64,000 nt of DNA, taken from NCBI GenBank assembly GCA_947311845.1, contig CAMZMU010000055.1, positions 25,175,443 to 25,239,442 of the forward strand, read 5' to 3'. The stretch comes from Poa pratensis. Taxonomy: Eukaryota; Streptophyta; Magnoliopsida; Poales; Poaceae. Position 1 is the stretch's first letter, and the number at the start of each line of letters is the position of its first letter. Positions 46,401-56,500 of this stretch are shown piece after piece. A program made the translations under genes and the position numbers. The notes under the pieces were generated by a model. That model had not been told where the DNA came from. It ran no database searches and was given only the letters and a program-made list of their open reading frames with translations.

Positions 46401-47491
46401 ACTTAAAAGGTATTTGTTATTGGATCTAGAAAATGCTAATGTTGTTGTTAGCAATCGCAGATTCAGGAAAAAGAATAGCAAACACTGTTAAATGCGGTAA
46501 GCTAGCAAACTGAACTTAAGACCATTGACATGCATATTTCAGATATAATCCAAACCTGTATGGATGGCAGACTCTTCTCACCTTGTGATATAGTCTTTGA
46601 AGTCGGTGACGTTGCCATATCTATAGCGTTTAAAGTAACTGACTGACACAGAAGTATTGACAAAAGGGTACATCGTATCTAGTAGTGGCCTCTGCTCTAA
46701 AGAAGATATGAAGGGAATCCCCGAACCGAAATTTATCAAGCAGACAGACAAATTGTTGCTCGGAGCAACTGTGATCACCTCCTTCCATATTGTGTTTGAT
46801 GGATCCCAATTTGACAAGTTCACCGCCTCCCAGATATTGACGCCGATATGGAGCCCAAACAGAAACAGGGACCCGTCCAGAGACTAGTTCAACCTATCAT
46901 AGTTTCCGTAAGTAGAAGTGGCCCTCAATAGATATTTTATACCGGTGGTGGATGGCAGTGTATAACAATTCCTTGAGCCGCTAGGGAAGCTCCTCAGGTT
47001 TATTTGTTGGTCATTCGCTACACCAGCCACGATGAACTCTTGTAAAATCTCGTGGTTCTGACCACCCTCGACGAATTCATCATCATAACTGTACCGTAGT
47101 CCCAAGACTTTGTCGACGTAGGCACTGCTGTTTTTCCATCCACAATCGATGTTTATAAAACCTGCGGAAACGGAGAGTGTATCGGTTTCATGTGTTTCAA
47201 CTTAAAAATATACTAAGAAATGATCATGACATATGCGTCTATACATGAAGTGGCTAATAGTTTTCTGATTTCTGAGGTTTCAGTAATGTGAGGTTTTTAA
47301 AGTTGCGCGCTGAAGTAAACTGAACTGTGCCTGCAGAGCAGAGCTTCAGAAGGTGCATGATCTAGAAGGGAAAGCTAGGAGACATGGCTTGAATTACCAG
47401 GAGGAGGCTGGGCTCGGACTTGAATCATCATGGCCAGGATGAGAACCAGCGCAAAGATCCATGTCAGCTTTGTACTGAATTTGATCGCCAT

Positions 47492-48079
47492 GTGGTGTTC
47501 TTTTGTTCTTGCAATGTCTGAGCAAGAAACAAACGACATGTGTAGTTATATAGCAGAGAAAGACAACTACCACGGTTTAGCAGTCGATATTTTGTTAGCG
47601 TTTTGGTTGACTTGGGCTCGGCGCTGAATTACCAGTGCAGAGAAAACAAAACCGTTTTACTATTTTTTCGGTAACCTTCTGTTGAAAGAAAGAAATGTAT
47701 GCAACTTGCATTCATCAAAAGGAAAGAAACTGCATCTTGCGATGGATGGAGTTCAACTTACACGTCAGTGCGATAACGAAGCCGCAACTCGAGGGTTTAT
47801 CTTTCTCTGAACCAGTCTGCAGTGCCAAACTGAAAACCTTATCGAAGTGTAGTCATCACGGGATAAAAAATGACAACTTGCAAGACCAGTTCCACCATGC
47901 TACGTACGCTGACCGACCAGGCTAGGCTGATATAAAGAATGAGCGATGACGCATGTCCGCCGGCCGGTCTCAATCTCTTACCTCAACAGGATGCTTTTTA
48001 CTTTTACACGCAATCTCATCAGCACGGAGCAGGTATCCTCCTCATTCATAACACGCTTGTACTGTTTTTTTTAGTATAA
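47492..48079 (-). promoter_or_regulatory. Promoter and 5' flank of pseudogene B
   Basis: A TATA box lies at 47546-47553, about 55 bp before the ATG, and the conserved 'tttctctgaaccagtctg' box is at 47802-47819. The flank is nearly identical to that of D over about 47690-48079 ('ggaaagaaactgcatcttgcgatggatggagttcaac' onward). B and D are therefore the closest pair upstream. Confidence 0.6.
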
Positions 48080-48916
48080 CCTGCTGCCATGGTTCTGTTT
48101 TTGAGGGAATGTGCCCATGAGATAAAAAAAAGACTACTGGACACGGGACACACGGAAGGATTATGGGCTGTGACACCGGCTAGGGCCTACACGCGCGACT
48201 CTCGGCCCGGTACGTGCGGCCCGTTACCGCTCTGCCACTGGGCCGGTGGCTACGGGCTGTCGGGATACACACGCGGTGCCGGTTTGCTCCGGCCCCCTTC
48301 CCAGAAGGACACTGCCACAAGCCCACAAGGTTCACAACAGTTCTTTGTGTCAGCGCGGAGGCGGATGACGCGATGTAGCCGGCGGCGGCCGAGTCGAGGA
48401 ACTGCCGGCGGGCGGCTGGCGACGAAGAATAGGATCAGCCCCTTCACAGCTCAGGTGCTAACTCTCTCATTGCGCTACTCCATCTCGTATAATTTTTTGA
48501 TGGTCCATGAACTCGGGAAATGCTGAGAGGGTTTGGTTGAAGAATCACATATTTTTAATCTTATTCCACATCACTGCGTGAGATATTAGGGATAAATAGG
48601 CGGAATTCTTAAGCAGCAATGCTTGAGCAGGCCACTTGTTTTGGAATGGCCTGGGACTAAATGCGTGGGAACCAATTATTATATCCTAGTAATATATCCC
48701 GAGTTCTCACATAGAGAAGATGCTTCCTGTTGAAAATTACTTCAACCAAATAGCAGAGTTCGCACAAAAACAGAACCGAAAGGAAAACACCACAGACTTG
48801 CTTGAAGCATAAAATCACTCAACTGCAGTTTATGAATAACAAATACACATACATTTGAGCAGATCGCCAAACTTTGACTAACCAGATGCACCAATAACTC
48901 AATAAGAATTTCCCTT
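48080..48916. other. Downstream flank of C (paralogous block) and 3' UTR
   Basis: From about 48350 it matches the blocks at 1150, 2330 and 25370 ('gcggaggcgg', 'cgagtcgaggaactgccggcggg..', 'tccatgaactcgggaaatgc'). The last ~120 bp before 48917 are the 3' UTR of C. The open frame at 48089-48526 is low-complexity Arg/Gly-rich and not supported as a gene. Confidence 0.5.
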
Positions 48917-49617
48917 TCACCGTCCAGATAAAGGGATTAATTCTGACATCCCACCGGTATAACCAGAGTGAAAGGAGTTCTCCTCATTGCCTACTCCAGA
49001 TATCGTCATTTGAAATTGCCTTCGAATTTCAGCATCCATGGAGTTCATACGGCGAGTTGAACCAGAAACAGACTGTTTTTTGCTTGAAACTGCTGGCAAC
49101 CACTCTTTGAGTCTTGAAACAACCTCGGTCATGGTTGGCCTGTCGATGGCTGCGCTCTCAACGCAGTTCATGGCAAGGTCTACCACACTCTGCAGGGAAC
49201 TAGCGTCGTACTGATCCAACATGCTCTTGTCCACAATGTCATGAATACTGCCCATGGCAATCTTATGGCATACCCAGTTTGGTAGATGAAAGGTTTGAGG
49301 CTCCATCAATACTAGGGGCTGACCAGTGATGATCTCCAACAACACGATGCCAAAGCTGTAAACATCTGTCTTGACGGTGAGTTGGAAAGTTGCATGGTAC
49401 TCGGGGTCGAGGTAGCCAAGAGTGCCAGCAGCAACAGTGGATATGTGGGTGTGGGCATCATTAAAAGCTCGCGAAAGCCCAAAATCAGATATTATCCCCA
49501 CTAGATTTTTGTCCAAAAGGATGTTGGGGGTTTTCACGTCTCTGTGAACTATTGATGGGGTACATGACTCGTGTAGATACTCCAGCCCTATAGTTTTAAA
49601 GTTCATAATAAGTCAAA

Positions 49618-49640
49618 ACATACATACATACATACATATA
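49618..49640. repeat. CATA microsatellite in intron 11 of C
   Basis: About five CATA units follow 'aaaa'. It is short and likely variable between accessions. Confidence 0.8.
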
Positions 49641-49730
49641 GAAAGGTTAATACATAATCTAAATATGGACCTTGTGCAGCATCAAGTGCAATATGAAGTT
49701 GTTGTTCCCAATTCAAACTATAGTCATTTC

Positions 49731-50530
49731 CTGCATCAAGACATATCATATTAATATAAGTGCCATGATACTTACATGTCACATAAATATATGTTATTAT
49801 TATTAGTACCACTACTACAACTACAGCCACAACCACCTACTACTACTATTATTGATATCATGTTAGGACATATTTAAGCTAACAGATTATGCACAATGCC
49901 TTAATGGTTAAGCATAGCACCAATTGATGTATTAAGATCTATAAAAAACCTACATAAACATGCACTTTGATATTCGAGAAAGGACTACTACTTTCCTTCT
50001 CTTTACCAGAGCATTTATTCAAGATGAGAACAAACTATTAAATTATTATTTTAATTCTTCCATCATGTTCTTGTTGTGACTCAAGGAATGTAATTGTGTT
50101 TTCCTTAGTTTGTTACCCACATGTCTATGAACAACTAATTGAACATTCCATGGATATGACTTCAAGAATGTGCAGCTAGGGTGGCCTTACTTCTTACTCT
50201 ACCATCTATACAAAGTAAATTAGGTCCACCAACTCAATTGCATTTACTGAGAGTAGTAACAGTTTGCATTAACTATTATGCCACATCAGTAAACTACCTA
50301 TGAAGCCGTGCTATTTTTTTTGCATTGGCATAGGCCCAATATTGGCTTAAGAAGCAATTATTATCTAATCATAGAACTGATTAATGTATACTACTTCATT
50401 CATTGGCCTTCCCATGGCATTGAGACCTCGGTTATTAGCATTGGCAACTACATGATGATCATGTGAACCTACTACATAGGACTACATGATAGATGTGTTA
50501 AAACACGTGCAGTATATACATTAATCTTAC
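49731..50530 (-). other. Fused intron of C across the deletion junction
   Basis: The right side (about 50340-50530) is intron 3 sequence, alike in A, B and D ('agaagcaa.ta..atctaatcatagaactgatta'). The left side resembles intron 10 of A, B and D. A TAC/ATT-rich stretch lies at about 49790-49855. No exon remains between them. Confidence 0.6.
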
Positions 50531-52240
50531 CATCGTCGGATTCAGTGGTGAGATTTTCCATCCGAACGAGCGAGTACACCTCGAGTGCGTTGATGAGTGG
50601 AGGAAGACTCGAGCCGCCTGTCTTGTTTAAGGTTAAAAGTACGTCACCCTTCTGCAGGAGCTGCCCGCTATACATGTTGTTAACCCGTAACCGCGACGGG
50701 GAGAAACCTAGGAACAGCCCTTTGCCGGCACTGTAGATGTCGAACCTCCTGTTCGGGTTGCTCCCGTTGATCTCGAAGAAATGAAAGATTGGGAGAAGCT
50801 GTAGGTCCTAGAATCTAGATTGCTACCCGATGCCACGTTGATGGTTATGAAAGATTTGCTTGCCTGGAGGGTCGAGGCATTCTGCAAGATGGCCGACGGC
50901 ACATTGAAGTCCTCATTGCCGGGGAGGCTCGCCAAGTTATTGCTGGTGTTCAAGCTGATCAAGGGGTAGGAGTAGTCAACGACGGATTGAGAATAGCTCT
51001 GCCAGAACCGGTCATAATCGTCTGTCGGATATCTTCATTGCACACACAAGGAAAAACAGATAAATAGCGAGCACAATACACTAATCTTTTGGTATTTACT
51101 TAAAGGTACGTTGCTATGGAATTTTGGAATCCTTAACTTCTTGTCGCCTTTGATATTTGCTAGTATTACATTTTATTGGAAGAAATTGCAGGATTCAGAA
51201 AACATATTAGTAAGGACTCTTAAATGCGTTAAGCTAGCAACCAGAATTTAAACCATCGACGGCAAAATTCAGATGTAATCCAAAACTATTATAGATGGCA
51301 GCCTTGTCTCACCTTGTGATTTTGTCGTTGACTCTCCCAAATCTGTACCGTTGAAAGTAGCTGGCTGACAGAGAAGTATTGACAAAAGGGTACATCGTAT
51401 CTTCTAGTGGCCTCAGCTCGAACGAAGATATGAAGGGAGTCCCTGAACCGAAGTTTATCAGGCAGACGGACAGAGAGTTGCTCGGAGCAACGGTGAGCAC
51501 CTCCTTCCATACCGTGAGTGATGGATCCCAATTTGACAAATTCACCGCCTCCCAGAAATTGACGCGGATATGGAGCCCAAACACAAACAGCGATCCATCT
51601 AGAGTCTTGTTCAACTTATCGTAGTTGCCATAATTAAACATGGCCCTCAATAAATACTTCTTACCGATGGTGGATGGCAGTGTATAGCAATTCCGTAAGC
51701 CCTCAGGGAAGCTTCTCAGGGTTTTTTGTTGTTCATTGCCTCCACGACCCCTGAACTGTAGTAAAATCTCGTAGTTCACACCACCCTCGACGAATGCGTC
51801 ACCAACAGTGTATTGTATTCCTGAGGTCTCGTCGATGTAGGTATCGTTGTTTCTCCATCCACAGTCGATGCTTATGAACTATGGACAACAGACTATGTAT
51901 CAGCTTCATGTGTTTCAAGTTTACGCAATGATCATGACATGGCCAATGTTTTGTTGATTTCTAATACTTCAATGTTGTGACTTTTTTTCAAGTTTTGTGT
52001 TGAAGTAAACTGAACTGTGCATGTTTTTGTTACAAACTCGCTCGCTCCACAAACGGCGTCCAGGATGCAACTCCACACGGCTATAGCTACTATAGACGGG
52101 GAAAAGCTAGCTAGGAGGATATGGCTTGCATTACCAGAAGGAGACTGGCCATGGACTTGAATCATCGTGGCCAGGATGAGCAGCAACGCCAAGATCCATG
52201 TCAATTTTGTACTTGCCGAGCAACTGAACCTGATCAGCAT

Positions 52241-52990
52241 GGTACTCTCCGGTTCTTGCAATGTTTGGAAGCAAGAAACATCCTATCTGCTACGAACTGA
52301 CTTGTGCAACTTATATATCAGAGAAAAACAACTAGCACATGATGATGTTGGATTTTTTTGCAAAAGTTTTTTTTTTGTATTTGGGTTGACTTGGTCTGAC
52401 ACTCGAATGATGAAACAGAGGAAACAAAAGGATTTCTTCATCAGTTGGTAATATCTTTCCCTGAAAGAAAATGCAACTCGCATTGGTTTAAAGAAAAGAA
52501 ATTCAACTTGCTCTAGAGGTTGCAGGCCATGTGGTGCTATTGTTTTAAAGAAGAACTTGCCACGGAGTTTGCATTGCACGTCAACTACCGCGTTATTGGG
52601 CAACTCCGCGATAGCGCCTATTACACATCAGTGATAACGAAGTCCCGACTCAAGAAATAATATTCGGGCGTTCGGGCGAACCATGCATGAGTTCAATCTC
52701 GCACCTATAGCGACGCATATTTTAATCTTTCTCTGAACCAGTCTGCCGTCCTATATAGACTAAAAGGAACCGTAACAAAGAACAGTTCAGTATTTACTAG
52801 ACAGAAAGAAGCACCAGTTGCAAGACCAGTTCGACGATGCTGCGCCAAAGTCCAGCATGACCAACTAGGCTGACATAAGAACTAGCAAAAGGCGTTCCGG
52901 GTTTCAAACCTGGAGCGTACATTTTCCCACGAAATTTCATCAGTCGTGTCATGTGGTCGGGTAACTATGGCGCTGGCATACAAAGGTTCA
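52241..52990 (-). promoter_or_regulatory. Promoter and 5' flank of C
   Basis: A TATA-like stretch (52311-52318) lies about 71 bp before the ATG and the conserved box is at 52728-52745. The distal part (52600-52990) matches window bases 1-205, which marks C and the off-window copy as closest relatives in this region. Confidence 0.55.
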
Positions 52991-53542
52991 TACAGATATA
53001 GCTCAGGATGTTTGAACCCGGTTTCATATTAGTTTCGAGTGCTTTCTCGGCTTCCTGTGATATTATCGACTTACAACGAGAACCACATCGTCAGTACATT
53101 GTCAATCACTCTGCACGTCAGCGCAGCGCATGCTCAAAGGTTTACCGAACTGCGGGTGACTCTACTCCGGTGCTTGCAAACGCTAACTGCAGTTTTCTCT
53201 ATAGTGTGCTTATCCGGTGCCTGATATATTCCTCTTGGATTTGTTGCTCTGTGCTTGTGTGTGATCTAGCTAGACCATCCAACAATTACCCTATGGAGTG
53301 GTGAAACAATATTCCTATACGCCTCCCCTCCCTTTCTAATGTAGATGAAAAATAAGAAGGTGAAGTAAGGATGCCATAGTACACAAGCAACTGAGCGAGA
53401 TAAATATTTGAAAACGAGTACACTTCAATTTATTGACGGTTAATAACAACACAATTGAGATAATTACATAAATTTTCTAAGCACATCCAACAATAATTAG
53501 TGGGTATTTTCTTTCACCGTCCAGAAAACATGCTTATTTCCG
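52991..53542. other. Intergenic, ending in the 3' UTR of D
   Basis: From about 53290 it matches the 3' UTRs of A and B ('ctatggagtggtgaaaca', 'gtgaagtaaggatgccatagtacacaagcaactgag'). The first 300 bp are not recognised and contain no supported gene. Confidence 0.45.
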
Positions 53543-56500
53543 TCAGCCCACCGTATAACCAGACTGGAAGGAAGTCCCCTCATTGCTTACGCCAGATATC
53601 ATTGTCATTTCAGTATCCATGGGGCTCTTAAATCGAGGAGTCCCAGAAACAGATTGCTTTTCGCTTGAAAGAGCTGGCAACCACACTTTGAGCCTTGAAA
53701 CAACCTCGGTCATGGTTGGTCTGTCGATGGATGCGTTTTCGACACAGTTCATGGCAAGGTCTACCACACTCTGCAGGGAACTGACATCGTACTGATTCAA
53801 CAACCTCTTATCTACAATATCATGAATGCTTCCCTTAGCTATCTTTTGGCGCACCCAATTTGGTAGGTGGACCGTTTGAGGGTCCAGAAATACTGGGGGT
53901 TGGCCAGTGATAATCTCCAAGAGGACAATGCCAAAGCTATAAACATCTGTCTTGACAGTGAGTTGGAAAGTTGCATGATATTCAGGATCGAGGTAGCCAA
54001 GAGTACCAGCAGCAACAGTAGATATGTGTGTGTGAGCATCATTAAAAGCCCGTGAAAGCCCAAAATCAGATATTATTCCCATCAGATTCTTGTCCAGAAG
54101 GATGTTGGGGGTCTTCACATCTCTGTGCACTATTGACGGGGTGCATAACTCATGTAGATACTCCAATCCTGTAGTTTATTAAAACTTCTACTTTGTCAAC
54201 AGACACATACATACATGACCTAGAGGAAAATATAAAACTGAAATGCAGACCTTGTGCCGCATCAAGTGCAATATGAAGTCGTTGTTCCCAGTTCAAACTA
54301 TAGATGTCTCCTGCATTAAATTAATTGATACCAAATTAATGTATGTTTCATTTGATAGGTGAATTGTAGCATAAATGCCAGGTTTTGTAAACTTCACACA
54401 TATTTAGGCTAACGAATGATGGTTACACACACAATGATTAACCATTGGAGCATAAACACGCAGACCAAATTACTGAAGTATTATTTAAATACATATCTCT
54501 CTACTTGCTTTTTTCTTGATACCTCCTGTTTAGAATTTGTGAATATCTTTCTATGGTTATGAATGTCTGACTCTAAGAATGTAACCGTGGTAGTCTCAGT
54601 TTGTTAAACAAATATTTATGAACATGTGAGGGTGAGGAAATTAAAAGTATCTCTAAAATTAGGTATATAAACAAAACAATATTGACTAGGAGCAATAACA
54701 ATTTAGGCAATCAACTAAACCTTTAACAAAGGAAATCTAGTTTAACACGAAAATCCTGATTACAGTACAAAGTCAGCGCTATAGTAGTTTGACTTGAGAA
54801 TTTACTTGTTTTACTAAACACGCGTGTCAATTTTTATTTCATGCCGCAGAGCACAATATATCGATAAGATTTGAAAAGTAGGTGATTCCCAAGTGTTTAG
54901 TGAATACTGCGAGCATTTGGGTATGTGTGTAGTTCTTGGTTTTCCAGGGGACAACTATTTATTGGTCAATTTTTTAATAATGAACATATTTTGGGTTTAG
55001 GTGAATCATTCAATTTATTGATTTATGTAGCATGAAAATACAAGTCAGCAAAGTAACTATCTGCAATTGCAAGTTGGATTGTTGTACTTAAGTCGGCTAT
55101 GCTTGACAGAATCATTAATACAAGTTAAGAGAAAAACCTCCTCTTAGAATTTGTTGAAGATTTCCTCCGGGCATGAATTCATAAACGAGTGCTAGGCACT
55201 TCTTGTTTTGGCAATATCCTTGCAAAGTCACGAGGTTCTTGTGATGAACTTTGGACAAGGTTTGCACCTGTGATAGAGATAATTTTACATTCTAGAGCTG
55301 AAGCCGGTTGCATTATTAGGTGAACTAGCATCGTGGCACTTGCAAATATAATGTGAATGTATCATCTTTAATGTGTTGAATATGTAAAAAAAATCAATGA
55401 TGGTTTTGCAGATGTCATATCATACCGATGAAGATAATTCAATGCTTTCCATAGCGTGCAAACATCATGTTAAATAGAATATTCATGTATGGAAAACATA
55501 TTAAATTTGTAGAAAAATAGTTAATAAGTTGCAATATCATTTCATGTATGTATTACTTGCCTTAGTCTCTATTTTCTCTATATCTTGTTTTTTGGTATAT
55601 GACATACATGGACCACGGAAATGGTTTTATATGACTTAAATAATTTAATTTGTTTTGAAGAAAATACTAACATGGTCTAGTTGGTTTAGTGTTTTACCTC
55701 AGGGAGGAAGTCCGTTGAATCTGCTATTGATGTCTCCATAAGCACTTTTACAGCGACTTCATCACCATTTTCTAGTATGCCATGGTAAACCGTACCGAAG
55801 CCTCCTTTTCCAACTATTGTCTGGAAGTTCTTTGTTATGAGCTTCAACTCTGCGTATGTGAACCGTCTTATGTCAATATGTAGGGGAGTTTCCTCTTCAT
55901 ACATAGCATAATCCTCATTGTCTGTTGGCTTCTCTGCAAAGTGAAAATTGTTTGTGTTACATGGAAGTTTTGGTCTAGTTTTTTTTGTCAAAATTGTACC
56001 ACTATTGCAATGATGAAATGAAATTTAATGTGTATAATGTTGTTTTACCTTTCCAGAATAACTTCCAGAGTATGCACATCCCTACTAGGAGTGATATCAG
56101 TACCACAGGAACTATCACCGCGACGAGCAAGACACGCTTGGTGTTCCTCTTCTTCGTCTTATCTAGGCAATACGTATCTTTGCTGTTTGAGCATACGGGA
56201 TTGCCTACTAATCTAGGGACACAATTAAACAACATACTTAGAAATCAACCCAAGAGATCCCAGCTGCTCTACAAAGTTATGATTATCGCATGAATCTATT
56301 TTCTAAGATGACTAGCGTACTAATAGTTCTCCTAAAGAACTCTACCCTTCAAATGAACAAGCTACATAGTTTCTAAATCACGTGAAGTTACTAATTGGTC
56401 CTTACCATCCTCCCATCTTAATACCCCTAGACGATAAAGCATATATACTTATTAGGTGCTCGTACATGGAATTAAGAGCATTCTTGGATCGATAAAATGC

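Larger units (their letters stand above)
38767..47491 (-). pseudogene. Gene B: malectin-like LRR receptor kinase pseudogene
   Basis: All 12 exons can be traced: 47398-47491, 46582-47161, 45352-45856, exon 4 split into 45027-45110 and 42959-43010, 42462-42533, 42312-42377, 42155-42235, 41364-41524, 41013-41249, 40458-40587, 39517-39576 and 38767-39436. Lesions: stop at 46884-46886 (exon 2); one G lost near 45518 (exon 3); stop at 45058-45060 (Trp of WNGDPC); a Helitron inside exon 4 plus a 2-base loss nearby; one T gained in the T run near 41120, which shifts the glycine loop; one base lost near 39331 at DFGLS. The start matches A and D (MAIKFSTKLTW with a signal peptide). With this many independent breaks the receptor cannot be made. 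Confidence 0.92.
48917..52240 (-). pseudogene. Gene C: receptor kinase copy lacking exons 4-10
   Basis: Retained exons: 52135-52240 signal peptide, 51313-51878 and 50531-51032 malectin-like domain, 49671-49730 and 48917-49587 kinase C-lobe ([18 protein letters not shown] intact). Linker, LRRs, membrane helix, glycine loop and VAVK lysine are absent. Intron 10 sequence runs into intron 3 sequence near 50310-50350, so one deletion of about 5-6 kb explains the loss. Exon 3 has lost one base near 50812. The exon 2 acceptor lost GT (CATAG/TTCATAAGC), which shifts the frame. The start (MLIRFSCSAS) follows the paralogs; an in-frame Met lies at 52261. No membrane receptor can be made; the C-lobe exon alone is intact. 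Confidence 0.9.

Noticed and set aside
48089..48526. 145-codon frame upstream of B
   Set aside because: It spans the end of the promoter homology and the repeated downstream block of C and shows no domain.
49618..49855. CATA and TAC/ATT repeats considered as a CRISPR-like or satellite array
   Set aside because: Units are 3-4 bp without spacers; ordinary microsatellites in an intron.
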